Below are positions 1-11,900 of a stretch of 64,000 nt of DNA, one piece after another; position 1 is the stretch's first letter; every line of letters starts with the position of its first letter. The stretch lies in NCBI GenBank assembly GCA_026413225.1, contig CM048554.1, positions 11,548,001-11,612,000 of the forward strand, read 5' to 3'. Below the pieces are notes generated by a model. The model saw only the letters and a list, made by a program, of their open reading frames with translations, was not told where the DNA came from and ran no database searches. The translations under genes were made by a program, and so were the position numbers. The DNA comes from Otis tarda (lineage: Eukaryota; Chordata; Aves; Otidiformes; Otididae).

Positions 1-144
1 GCACTAGTGATTTAGAGTCTTGCGCCCTTCATAATAATTCTGCACAGGAGACACATGCACTTCTTCAGCTGCTGTAAGATCATGCCAACTGCTGTTGTCT
101 CTCTGGCCATGTCCAACATACGTGTCTCTGCACATTGTTCACAT

Positions 145-275
145 TGTTCATAAAGGGGCTGAGGTGGGAAGGGACCTCTGGAGGTCATCTGGTCCAACTC
201 CCTGCTCAAGCAGGGCCACTTAGAGGCACTTGCCTAGGACCATGTGCAGACAGCTTCTGAATATCAGTATTCATC
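145..275 (-). mobile_element. CR1 LINE 3'-end fragment, minus orientation
   Basis: The stretch GGGAAGGGACCTCTGGAGG followed by TCATCTGGTCCAACTCCCTG and CTCAAGCAGGGCCAC is the reverse complement of the standard avian CR1 3' end. Similarity fades after about 275 (GACAGCTTCTGAATAT), although a decayed continuation to about 380 is possible. The terminal ATTCTATG repeats are not preserved. It is a typical 5'-truncated retrocopy. Confidence 0.8.
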
Positions 276-507
276 TGATCTTTTTCAAATGTTTACCTTG
301 CACTGCTTCCCTGAACAATCAGTTAACTGTAGTAGCAAACCTTTTCCAAGCCTCTTTAATATCTTCCCTTTGAGCAGGGCCTTTTGATGAATCAGAGATT
401 CTCACGTCACCTATATTGGTGACAAAGGGGCAGTTATCTGTCATAGTTGAGGCAGAGTCTAGCTCTCCATAAAGGTCCAGCCAGGTCTTGGCCCCATAGT
501 ATTATCT
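276..507. other. Unassigned sequence between two CR1 copies
   Basis: This is 230 bases between a minus-strand and a plus-strand CR1 fragment. The first 100 bases may be the decayed 5' side of the minus-strand copy. I recognise nothing else. Confidence 0.4.
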
Positions 508-1048
508 CTCGTGAGAACCCACCTGCAGTACTGCACCCAGTTCTGGAGTCTCCAACATAAGAAAGACATGGACCAGTTTGAGAGGGTCCAGAGGAGGGCT
601 ACGAAGATGATAACAGGGCTGGAGCACCTCTCCTATGAGGACTGGCTGAGAGAGTTGGGGCTGTTCAGCCTGGAGTAGAGCAGGCTCCAGGAAGACCTTA
701 TAGTGGCCTTCCAGTACCTCAAGGGGGCCATCAGGAAAGACGGTGAGAGACTCTTCAGCAGGGCCTGTTGCGATAGGATGAGGGGTAATGGTTTTAAAAC
801 AGAGGGAGGTAGATTTAGATTAGATATTAGGAAAACATTTTTTACAGTGAGGGTGGTGGAACACTGGCACAGGTTGCCCAGAGAGGTGGCTGATGCCCCA
901 TCCCTGGAAACATTCAAGGCCAGGTTGGACAAGGCTCTGAGCAACCTGATCTGGTTGGAGATGTCCCTGCTCCTTGCAGGGGGGTTGAACTAGATGACCC
1001 TTGAGGGTCCTTTCCAACCCAAACCATTCTATGATTCTGTGATTGTAT
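508..1048 (+). mobile_element. CR1 LINE, 5'-truncated, with ORF2 C-terminal remnant
   Basis: From GAGAACCCACCTGCAGTACTG onward the sequence follows the avian CR1 3' region through to ACCATTCTATGATTCTGTGATT at 1023-1044, the diagnostic terminus. The frame 703-990 still reads the end of the CR1 ORF2 protein (for example GRFRLDIRKTFFTVRVVEHW then HRLPREVADAPSLETFKARL), but the rest of ORF2 is absent and an in-frame stop lies at 676-678 (TAG), so the copy is dead. About 540 bases remain of an element normally several kilobases long. It is moderately young judging by how readable it is. Confidence 0.92.
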
Positions 1049-2220
1049 TAACTCAGTATTTGCCATATATGGGTTTGGTGGAAGTTTTGTTTCCAGATAT
1101 TATTACCCACTCGCACTTCCTAAAGAAGTATCTTAATTCTCTCCTGTCTTCCTTCCGTGTCTCCTGTAAACTAATTTTAAGTCGTCAGAGGAGAGCTTAA
1201 AAATGCAAAGTCTGAAAGCCTGGAATTATCCCACAGTTAATCATCTCAAATGACTTGAAGACTGTGGTGTGCTGGCTATATTTAGGTGAGTTTGACAAAC
1301 AAACTGCAAAGCTGTAATTAAGCTCTTCAGTCATCAACCTGCTACAGTGCTGTCAAGCCCAAATGAAGCCTTTTTGAGCTTGTTACCATCATACACCTGT
1401 TACTGTTCTTGATATGGTTTGGGTAACCAGGATCTGCCTTTCACAGAGGTGATGGAGACTTTCAATTTCTTACACTGGTTATTGACTTTGTGGAAAAAAA
1501 AAAAAAATTGAACAAAGTAGTTCAGGCTCAAAAAGTGTTATCAGACCAGTGTATAACATGCATATCAGTGCCCATCATTGCTTTAGCTGGTTAGAAAATT
1601 TACATACCAACTTCAGCTGGCTCAAATCTCACCCAGTCTCAGTATCTCTTCTCTTCGCGGCATTATGTTGAGTTTATTGGAAGAAAGATCCAGCTATCAG
1701 TTCCAGAGTTGGCAACTGTGTCCCACAGTGGGGAAGCTGAAGTCATGTGTCTCTGCACAATCATGGATTTTATTGCCTTTGTGGGAATGCGGAGACAGGG
1801 GTGCTACTGCATTTGTGTGGGAGGTGAAGAATTATTTACTTGGGAACAGGAAGAAACAGATAATCACCCTCAACCGTAGAGTTATTTTTAAGTATTAAAA
1901 GAAAATAGATCCTGCACTGGATTGACATTGCTTATTCACTCCTTGGAAGGATAGCATATACCCTTCCCTTTGTGAAACCATTCTGAGAAAGGCTTTTGCT
2001 ATTGCGTGGTAGTTTCAGTTTGTTGCCAGACTGCAGCCAAGACTCATGTTGATGGCTCGTGAATCTGTTGGGTTTCTGGATACTGTAGTTACCGTTAACC
2101 TACTGGAAGTGAACAGGTATGTTATGTTTGGTGAATTTGGCTTGTTCTCGCATCCTTTCTCCAGTCTTCAGGGTCTGGAAATCTCTGATCATTAGATACA
2201 TGCTTTACAGAGTGGCTACT
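1049..2220. other. Intron sequence, nothing recognised
   Basis: This is unique-looking AT-rich intron sequence. It contains a 14-base poly-A at about 1494-1507. No exon with homology, no repeat family and no structured RNA was recognised. Confidence 0.5.
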
Positions 2221-2525
2221 TGTTGTGGTTTGGCCCAGGTCACCACACCGTTTCTTGCTCACCCTCCCCATCCCCAGCGGGATGGGGGAGGGAACTGGGA
2301 AGAAAGGAAAACTCCTGGGTTGAGATGAAGACAGTTTACAAGAATAGCAAAGGAAAATGACAATAATAACAGAATATAGGGATACTAAAGTATACAAAAT
2401 GAACAATGAACGATTTCTCACCACCCGAGGTCCCAATGACCAATACAGCCTGGTCACATACGAAAATCCAAAACACACCAGCTACTGAGAGGAAAATTAA
2501 CTCCATCCTTGCTGAAACCAGGACA
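2221..2525 (-). mobile_element. Solo LTR of an avian ERVL-like endogenous retrovirus
   Basis: On the minus strand the element begins TGTCCTGGTTTCAGC and AGGATGGAGTTAATTTTC and ends CTGGGCCAAACCACAACA. These terminal and internal phrases belong to a very common avian LTR family as recalled, including the GATGGGGAGGGTGAGC region. It has the TG...CA ends of an LTR. The flanking five bases are CTACT on the left and CTACA on the right, a target-site duplication with one mismatch. At 305 bases it is shorter than the usual LTR of this family, so an internal part is deleted. No internal retroviral region or primer-binding site follows on either side, so it is a solo LTR left by recombination. Confidence 0.78.
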
Positions 2526-5500
2526 CTACAGCAGGCTGACTATTTGTCAGCTCAGAATTTGGTAGTTCACAGGTCTACATCTCACGGCTACCTACCGGGC
2601 TACCCAGAATATCTCAGCAAATGAAACTCCTGCACTCCAGTCTTTGCGATAGGTGTTTCTCTGGCAATATGGGATTATGTAAACAGACACGGAATTGATA
2701 TCAGAACACAAGATGCGTTTTGAACTTGTCTTTGAGTGGTTTTTGAGTTACTCCTAGCAACTAATGAATGCATGTAGCACCAGGACAGGGTGATAAATAA
2801 GCTTAAGTCTCTCATATTAACGTGTACACCATTCTTGCCTTTCTGAAAGTCGCTGTGTTGCTGATAATCATGAAAACATAGGCATTGGTTTCAGTACTTG
2901 TAGACAAGAGCTTGTGATGGCCTCTTAAGTTGGCAGAAAAGGAGAATACACGTTCACATCATAGTCCAAAGCCAATAATAACATTTGTTTGTCATCATCA
3001 TTGTTTAAGCTCGCTCTCTCTCTTTTTAAAACCAAAATTAATTGTTTTGCATGCCCAGCGATAGTCTGCTCTCTCATGCCAGGCAAGCTAGCTGGTTTAA
3101 GCTCTAGTGAAACATTTACAGGAAAGATGTAGTAAGAAATACAGAATCATTTTCCTGTATGACATGAAATAAGCCCTCTCCATCCAGTATCCTTTGTTAA
3201 TCCAGTGTGTATCTACAGTGTTTCTGTTCAGGCTGTTCAGAAAGATTTCTGCCTGATAGGCAGTTTATCCTTCAGACTGCAAGGGAGGTACAAATTGCCT
3301 CCTTATGAAAGAAGAGAAGTTCTCAGATACTTTTCAAGGGAACAAAAAGAAACGTGTAGTTTCTTCTTCTTTTTTTTTTTCTTCTTTTCATTTACTCTCA
3401 GGCTGAATAAATGCTTAGACAGAGATAAAGCAGAAAACACTCAGTTGAGTTTAGTGGAAGGGGAGGAAAGTAACTTTCAATATAGTACTAGGCACAACTC
3501 TCCAAGATCTCAAGAGATCCTGTAGTCTCCAGTTGCTCACTTTCTCCACTTACATTTGTCTCAGTATTATCAACCTTGTGTGACTGACCAGTAGGAAGAG
3601 CTCATCTTAAAACACAGATGCACTAATCCAGCCAAGTGGGGAAATTACATTAAACTCCAAACGGTAGATGAAGATCACTCATTGTCTCTTGGTATCGAAA
3701 GTGTCTCAGTTGTCTGTTCACATTAGGACTTTCTGGCTCTCTGGAACATCTTTAATGATTTTGCTCCTTTCCAGTTTCACATTAGCTGCAGAGGAATTGT
3801 GCAGCTCATTTGCATGAGATCTTTGTCACTTCCCATGCAGACAGATAGTTCATCAAGCCCAAGGAAGACTTGGGAGGTAGTGGACAGAATTTTAAGGTAT
3901 CTACTGTTACACAGTTGCACTCTGAGAAAATTTGCATACAACTCTAAGATATTTTATCTTTTAATAGGAAGACAGACAAGCTACATACATAATGTGAACA
4001 GGGAGATAGTGAGATAATCATATTGAAGCAGAGACAATTCATTAAACTTACAGCTTTTCAAGTGTTAAATAATAAGAGACTGTCTTTTCTATACAGTAAT
4101 TTAGCAATTTCTTATTACTGTTTGCATGAGTTTTAAATGATGTTTGTCAACTTGACTGGCTATGTGCTTTTACTGTGTTCCTTACTATTAACCTATGTTT
4201 GGACAGAAACCAACCTCGTTAGAATATGTAAGAGTAAGGAATGAACTGTTCTCTTTACTTCCAAGTGCAAATGTAGTGTTTTTCCATTTAGCTGAAGGTA
4301 TGGGCTAAAGAGTGGCTTTCTCTTGTCCTCAAATAATGCACGCTTCAGGGTTTGGACTTACTGCATTGCGTTCGGTCCCTATCCTGACTTCTCACGTTCT
4401 CTCCTTCCCTGCCCCACGTTGTGCCAGCACGGTACTGATTGTGAGTTGCCTGAGTACCAGGAACATGACATTGAACACTGCAGGACAGGCCCTTTCAGCG
4501 GCAGCACAATCATCACTCAGCTGGGAAATGTAGAAACGTGTCCTTAGCGTCTTGGCAGTGTGCTGGTTTGGGGTATTCCTTGCGCAGACACCTTATTCCT
4601 AGAGCTGTCTGGTTCTCTCCCTTGGCTGTAAAAGAGCTTACATAAGTTAGACTTGGCTAGCTAATTGATAGGCTTTTAAGGTTGGTGAGATTAATTGTCC
4701 CTGAATATTTGCAGCCTCTTGTGTGTATGACCTAGGGAACAGACCCATGGTTGGACAGGAAAAAAATGGGAAGATGTTGCGAAAGCTCTTTCTCCCTCCG
4801 ACATACAGGTGTGACTGCACGTGAATAGGAGACATGGGTATAGAGTAGCAGCATTGACAGAGTTATTCAGTAAAATGGAGATCACTTACTTTGCTCTACT
4901 TTTTTAATTAGAGATTTTGTGAAAACTGGTACAGGAAGTGGTGTGTCACATGTGATAACCTGTCCATGTCACAAAAGAGACTGGCAGAAGGGGCAACTTC
5001 TTACTATCCATTAGGATCCAAAGGAGTCTGCCACATGCTCTATGAATGTGTATGAAACTCATGCTTTTGTGAGTAGGTTTTTGCTTACCAGTGGTGTCCT
5101 TAGGCTACCAAAGTGACAAATTCTGTCTTAGTTGGACATTGGGTTTTTTTGCCTATGTGGTTTTATTGCAGCAGTTGTCAGTGTTAATAACGTACCATTG
5201 TTTCTTTGCAGCCTTGCTTGATTCACTCCTTCTCCTTCCAGGTGACTCTATGAATGTAAATTGATGGAGGGTGGTGTCTGTTGTCTTCATATTGTTCCCA
5301 TGACTGGTGCCAACAGGAGTCAATTTTTAGATATCGAGAGTATAGATAAAACCAAGCCTGCCCTTGGTCTGTCTGTTGCTTTCTGCCCTTCTTTCTGAAG
5401 TGTTTTGTGCACATTTTCTAGCAACAAGCTGGTTGAACTGCTGTCGAAAAGGTTTAGGTCCTGTTCTACAGTCACATTACCTCTGAGAGATGCTTCCTTC

Positions 5501-6193
5501 AAAATTTGAGGTTTAAAACCAGATAAGCCAATAATTTACCCACATGTTCCTGTAGTGGGAGTTATGCACAGGTTTGAAGGCAGACGTGAGCTCCTTCCAA
5601 TCTCAGCCTCTCACTTCTCACCTCATCTCATTTCCAAGCACACGCAGCAAGAAGCCAAAGCGTTATCCAGATGGAAACACATCATCACATGCAAGTCTTT
5701 CTGCAGAGTTCGTGACTCATGCAGCACCATGTGTATATATATGTTTTGTTATGCAGGGAACTAGTGCGGGTTATGGGCTGTTTGAGACAATGGCCAGCAG
5801 AAAGGCATTGCTTTCTCTGACAATTAAGCAACCGAATGCTGTCAAAGAGCAGTGAATATTGTAGTTTCCTCTGTCTGAATTCGTTACGTGGTGCTAAGCT
5901 AATCTTTTGAACCAGATTTTGGACTGTGGTGGGTTTTTTTTTTTAAGTTCCTAACTTGATATAACCCTGATAAATTAGCAGAGCTGTTGGCTTGACTCAA
6001 GTGCCGTGCAGCTGAGAGTGCCTTTTTGTGGCACACGAAGTATCATAAAACAAGCGGTTCTCTGTAAGGTCAGGTGTTAGGTGCCTCAGACTGAGAATTC
6101 AAAATCAACAGCTTCCGATATTTTGGAATTGGGTTTTTTGTGGACCTCACCTTTTCTTTGGTTAGATGGACTGCTACCTCTCAAGGATATCTG

Positions 6194-6215
6194 GAAGATT
6201 AAATGTTTAATCTTC
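6194..6215. repeat. Perfect 10-bp inverted repeat with 2-base centre
   Basis: The arms are GAAGATTAAA and TTTAATCTTC separated by TG. Each arm carries a TAATC core of the bicoid/OTX/PITX homeodomain type, facing each other. It could be a chance palindrome in AT-rich sequence. Confidence 0.7.
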
Positions 6216-7899
6216 TAGATTAAAATACCAGGAAGATAAACATTGTAGAAAAGCCCTTTGAGATTAATGATACTGTGTTCAGTTCAAGGTCCAGGGAGTG
6301 TGCAGCAGATGAGCCACGAGAACAAACGACTAATCATTTGGAAAAACAGGAATACTGGGTAGTCCTATTCAGTGAGGCTGTTTGTTGAGTGCTCTCCATG
6401 AGGGAGAACTCTAGGGCAAGGAGTACACTTAAAGATTGTATCATAATGAGATATACAAAGGTACTAGTTAACACTGAATATGTAACCATAACTTTGTGAT
6501 ATCCCAGCTTCTGAACATTTGGCAACTTTAAGTGCTGCTACGTGTTTCAGTGTTTCTTCTTTAGATCCTTACTAGTAGTGGGGATGCAGGTAACAGGTGT
6601 CCAGGGCTGTCCTAGAAAAATCTTTTCAATTGCAAATTAATATATGTAATTTGCAGGATGATGAATGCTTGGCACCTTCTGCCATCTTCATAATTGCTGT
6701 TTAAGATATTTCTGCATTATTGGTGCAATGTAGCAATGAAATGGATGGAAACTTCACGAGTGCCTGCAGCACTTCTGCGTTGCACCAGTTAGCACTTCTG
6801 CAAAATGTTTGTGCAGATAAGGTTTTGTAATTTGATCAGTATTATGACATTTGAAGCCTCACTTTTCGTATTTTTATATTTAACTTACATTTACAAATTA
6901 CAGCACTCAAAATATTACTTCACTTTTGGGGGAAAAATGAGCTCTTTAGATATGTAATGGCGGTATTTTTATATGCTTTATTTCATCTTGGAAGTTTAAA
7001 ACTGTACAGCGTTATGTAGGAAGAAAATCCACCTCTGGTGGCAACTGGAAAAGCCAACAGGCATAGAGCATATTGTGTGACCAAATAAAGGGGAATATTG
7101 TTGCTATGTGCCATTAAAACACTGGTACCATTGCATGTAGCTAAAATGTAACAAAAAATACATTTTTCATATTTTAGTCAAAAAGAAAAACGCTAATGCT
7201 AGGTTTTCTTCAGTGTTTCCCATGTAAATATATATGATTATTTAGATAAACCTTTGAATTCCCTTGAATGAATCTAACATGCCCAACAGTCTGTCTTATC
7301 AACGAGTGCACAGTTGAACAAGTGAAACATATATCCTGATCTGGGAACTGCTTCAAGGCTGTTGAGGTCAGAGGAGACATGGCTTTTTCAGCTTACGTTG
7401 GGAGGTGCATCAAATACTTGAAGTCCCAGAAGAGAGGGACATGGGGGAGAGTGAAAGCGGGGGATCTCCAGAGGGAGAGCAAGGGGTGTGAGCTGGGCTC
7501 CGCATTGCCTTTGGGACAAGTGTCTCGTTGCACCCATTTCTGCTGGATCTGGAGGTGACTGATCTCCTCATGAGGTGCCAAAGTTATTTGCCTGAAATCT
7601 GTCCTTTAAATATCTGTAAGGTGCATAAATGCAAGGAAGAAGTTCAGAGCTGCCAGGGGCATTAAAGTTTCTGGAGCGCTGGTGTTCGGAAATGTCAATG
7701 CTTTCATAGCACTGTTTAGTTTCCCTCACAGAGGACAAGCCGGATTAGGTACAGACACCACTGGTCAGGCGAGGCGGCCATGGCCTGCCGAAGTGTTTAT
7801 AGAAAAAAAACACATTAGGTTAGCTCAAAATGAAATCTGGGCTAGCATCTGGGATAAGTAATCTGAAAATCCTTATCCGTGATGAGGGCCTTTTATTTT

Positions 7900-8640
7900 T
7901 TTCCCTTTAAGTTATTTGCCTTTATTCCTATGGCAGAAGGGAGCCAGGAGGAGGCAGGCAGACGGTGCGGGGCTGTGGGCTTCTGGCCTGGGTTTTGGAG
8001 GATAACCACCTTCCTGCCATTCATGTTAACCTTTTCAAAGGACGGAGACGGCTTTGATTCGCATGCTTGGCTTCACAGACTATTACTCCTGTTTGGTTCA
8101 AGCTTTACTCTTTAAAAGGTAGAAGAAAGAAGGAACACTTCTCCTCTCGCAAGACATTTTTTAAACTACCATCAAAACAAAAAACCTCAAAATCTTTGCA
8201 ACAAAAACCTGATAAAACCTATCCTTTTTCTGTGGAGTTTTTACCCCTTATTATCAGGCTCCTTAACGAGGGGCACACAAGCAGAGTACCAGACGACTTT
8301 TAAATTGAAAATTTGCTTCTTTCCAGTGTTCCCTCGCAGCTAACGAGGAGCTAAACACAATTTGAATAAGCTGACATTATTGTAGTGTTTAACTTTTAGC
8401 TATTACATCAAGCTTTATTGTGGTGCTGGTTTAGGTGGTGAAAGTCTTGGGTGCACTCTCCACCGTCTGCGGCCCTCAGCGAGGCGCTCCGTGAAGGAAT
8501 GAGACTGACAATCGCATGCTTTCTCCGCTTGCCTGAAGGGTGGGTTTGATTCATTGTGGTTGGCAAGCACCTCAAATTGGAAATAAGCGTGCATGAGTAA
8601 ATATTCCTTTGCTTCTGTCATGATGAGTTATGGACTTATT
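7900..8640. promoter_or_regulatory. Candidate conserved noncoding block (weak)
   Basis: This stretch has higher sequence complexity and fewer homopolymers than its surroundings, with no recognised mobile element, and includes CpG-containing pieces (for example around 8040-8065 and 8461-8530). It encodes no recognised protein. The suggestion that it is a regulatory element of the OTX1-EHBP1 region is an inference from texture only. Confidence 0.2.
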
Positions 8641-9099
8641 AGAAAAATAATTATCTTCCCTTCATAAATCAATCTAATAGTTAACTTTGGTTTGGTTACT
8701 AATTCACTGTTCCTGCTAATCTTTCGTTCGTTTGGTCCGATACTTGAGCATACGAGTAAATTACAGTTCTGAGCCAGAATGCTTTTATTTTATTTTTCTG
8801 TTGTAGATTGGGAAAAAAAAATGAGTATAAAACAAAAATAGAAGGCTTCTGTGAGCAAATCTACCATCAGTGTGATGGTGACCCTAAAATGAGGTGTTTG
8901 TATTAGCTGTTCTACCCTGCTTTGTAGAAGTATTTTTAGGCAGAATTTTGCCTCGTTTGTTTAAAATAGTCATCACCATCAGTTTTAGATGGGCTGGTTA
9001 ATTGTAGATTTGTGAAGCTGGATATACTGAGAAGTAAAAACCAGGAGAAAGAGGGAAGCCATATATGCCAGAAGCTGAGCTCTGGGGCATGTGAAACAG

Positions 9100-9440
9100 T
9101 CAGATGTTGTTTATGTGTGTTGTATGCACGCTCATTAGCAAATAGGAGTTAAGCGCAAATCTTTTTAAGGAGAGAGAATCAAGTCAGTTAGAAGGAAATT
9201 ATTGTATTCGTGAGTTGCTAGAGGAAAGATGTTGCCAATTCATATTGCAACACTGCTACGGGGAAGACAGAAGCTGCATAATAAATCAAGTACTTCTGAG
9301 ATAGTGCCGGCACACTAGCTGCATGTTCTACAACAGCATTTTTCAGCCATGTTCAACAGTGTGCTTGCTATCGCTCCTCCGTTTGTTGAATTCAGGATGA
9401 CCTTTGCATGAATAAAGTCAAATAGGATTAAGGCAGGAAT
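9100..9440. promoter_or_regulatory. Candidate conserved noncoding block (weak)
   Basis: This is a complex, repeat-free stretch containing AGGATTAAGG at about 9423-9432 (an OTX-type GGATTA core) and GACCTTTGCATGAATAAA just before it. It borders the transposase-like remnant. Regulatory function is inferred from texture and motif content only. Confidence 0.22.
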
Positions 9441-9543
9441 TTTCAACAATGGGAAAGAGCAACAGATGTAGCCGACTTTGAACGTGGGAGGATTGTTGAT
9501 GCATGGTTGCCTAAAGGGAGTGTCTGTGGTGACAAAAGAGAGA
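9441..9543 (+). mobile_element. Tc1/mariner-like transposase remnant (tentative)
   Basis: One frame of this stretch reads NFQQWERATDVADFERGRIV and then DAWLPKGSVCGDKRE. The phrase DFERGRIV followed by a short loop and GxSV is the usual start of the N-terminal helix-turn-helix DNA-binding region of Tc1-like transposases. Only about 34 codons are involved, with no start codon, catalytic DDE region or terminal inverted repeats seen. It is either a heavily decayed ancient DNA transposon fragment or a coincidence; the run of matching residues makes coincidence less likely. Confidence 0.45.
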
Positions 9544-10798
9544 AAAAAACCAACAATTTCCTAAAAAATTAACTGCATAGAAGAAAATAAATAGAAAACA
9601 ATCCAAAGGAACTGAGTGATTCAGATTTTTATTGAAGTCAAGCTACTTGCATGTTTTTTTGGCTCACTGCCTCCTTTTAAATATATTTTTTCTACTCTTT
9701 CAGAAGAAGTATCTGTTCTCTGCAACTGTCACTGTATGAGCTTTCTGAGGGTTTTGTGTGGTGTAACGTATTTTAGATTCATGTTTTTTCCTGAGTTATT
9801 TTAAAGTACGTAAATGGAGTATAGGGAAAAAGGAGATGTTTCTCTGGGGAATTAGCCATTTGAATACAAAATCCAAATCCTGCTAATGTTTTTTGATTTG
9901 ATTTATCCTATGCAGAAGAATATAGGTGGATCTCGGATGCATGCAGTGCAAGCGCTCTGTATAGAGGCTGTTACAGAACGGAAAGAAAAGGTTGAAAACG
10001 TATTTGAAGCAAGAACCTTTCTGGTATATCTTAAGTAGTTTTATACTTTATGTCCCTTTTACATATGCTGAATTTTATTTCATCTCAATAAAAAGAGGAC
10101 ATGCATATGTTTTTTCTTTGTAGATTTAGATAAATATTTTTGTACTTTACAGAAGTATTTGGTTACCTTTTTAAAATACAACCAATTATTTGAAACTTGC
10201 ATGGGTTCATTATTGACAAGAGCTATTTTTCAGTTTAGTAGATAGTTGAGTTAATCCCTAAAAGATACTTCATAGTTTGTGGTAATGAATAATGTACAAA
10301 TTTTAAATATAGTTCATATGTATAATTCAGACAAATCAGCTTTGAAAAGCATGCATGGGAAAAACTTTTAAAGTGTGAATGAAATCATGTGCTCTAGCTC
10401 AGTGAAAGGGCTTTAAAGGAGCTAGCTAGAAACTAAAGTAATTAAGGAAGTCATATTGTAAATGTTATGAAAAAATATTGGTGAGCTTAATATATTAGAA
10501 GTTCAACTGTAGTATTTAAGAGCTTGATTAAACACCCAGTGATTAAATGCCCTACATTACACTTTAAAGAGAGCTCTACTGTTGAGAGGGCAGTCTATCT
10601 CTGTAGCAAAATCATTTGGATTCAGAGGATGTAGCATTGTAAAACGTCATCTAATGCAGCTTATCCTGCCTCTTTCCATACTCCTTCAGAGCAGAACTGG
10701 ATGAGGCGAGCTGTGGGTTACCCACTAGCTGATGACATGCCACTGTAAACTTGGTAGTCATAACACGTCTCCCATGCCCAAAAAAGGAGTATTTTGAC

Positions 10799-10847
10799 AT
10801 ATATAACATATATATATATATATATATAAAAATATATATATATATAA
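10799..10847. repeat. (AT)n microsatellite
   Basis: This is a nearly pure alternating A/T tract of about 49 bases interrupted by one AAAA run. It can form cruciform or slipped structures and is likely to be length-polymorphic. Confidence 0.95.
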
Positions 10848-11734
10848 ATTGTAATCTGGGATTAAATATCTTGAAGAACACAGCTCTGGGTGCTGGAGGC
10901 TTCATTAGTCATTTTTGCTACCTTAGTGTAGATGCTGTCAAGTTTAATTTTGGGACTAGGACCAACTTCATATGCATGCATCTTAGGCACCAAGAGCACC
11001 CAACTCTGCTGTTTGAATTGAGTGGGTTTGTGCCCACTGTGGCTGTGGAAAGTCGCCTTTATTTCCCCGTGGGCTCACTGTAGAGACAGACATTGAGGTC
11101 ACAAATGTGTACATAACTGCTGGCACTGATTTTGGAATAGCAGTTGGATGGTGACTATTAGACACCTGGCTTTTTGTAAACGTTTGTGAGACTTAATGCA
11201 GAGTCCACTGAAGGCAACAAGAGGTTGAAGTCCTTTAGTTGCTCCTGAATTAAATTCCTGGGCAGTGAAATCTTTTCATCCAAGTTTCAATGAGTATGAA
11301 CTGGGGTAGATTCGAGTAGGTTTTAGTTCCTTAGTTATCTTTTGTGTCTTTGAAGGGGGATTCACAAGTAAGAGTACAGTCTATTTTTCTTTGGTGGGCC
11401 AGCCAGAATCTCCATTCTCCCTCGTTTCATCACACCTCTGAGACAAGGAACTATAATCCTAAAGCCTTGCAAGGGTTATGTGTCCTGGCTTGCTTCAGTG
11501 CAAATAGATCTTTGAAATCCAACTCAGCCAAACAAGCTTTTAAAGTGTCCCAAAATGTTACACCATCTGAAATAATTATAAATAAAAATAGTGCTATGTT
11601 TTTGTATTCTTCATTTTCTTCTGATTAGCTGCCTTGTATTTCATGCTTCTGGAGTGTAATGAAAGTAATTTTTACTTAGAAAACAGATAGTCAGAATGTG
11701 TTTCTGTTGTTTTAAGTGACCTTAGTTATTTTTT

Positions 11735-11900
11735 TTTAATATATTTATATAGGGAGAGATGCAGTATATATGTCTATATATTCTTTGTGTGTGTGTATAG
11801 GTATATACAAACTTACATCTTAGTATAATTGTTAGTATAATAAGTATGGTTATTTGTTACGTGGAATAGTGTATATATTATATGTATACCACTCTATATA
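11735..11900. repeat. TA/TG low-complexity zone
   Basis: This is a mix of TATA runs and a short (GT) run (TTTGTGTGTGTGTATAGG). It is simple sequence with no further meaning seen. Confidence 0.7.

Larger units (their letters stand above)
2526..9440. other. Intron sequence, mostly unannotated
   Basis: This 6.9-kb part of the first intron holds no recognised exon or repeat family. Small items seen are a pyrimidine/poly-T run at about 3361-3388, a 22-bp hairpin-forming palindrome at 6194-6215, and a more complex, repeat-free part at 7.9-8.6 kb and 9.1-9.4 kb that may be constrained (listed separately). A T-rich run is at 5932-5944. Confidence 0.5.

Noticed and set aside
703-993. 96-codon frame resembling a protein
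   Set aside because: It is the C-terminal remnant of CR1 ORF2 in a truncated LINE, not a host gene.
4556-4640. TGTGCTGGTTTGGGG considered as the start of another avian LTR
   Set aside because: Only the first bases resemble an LTR start; the following sequence does not continue as one and no second end was found.
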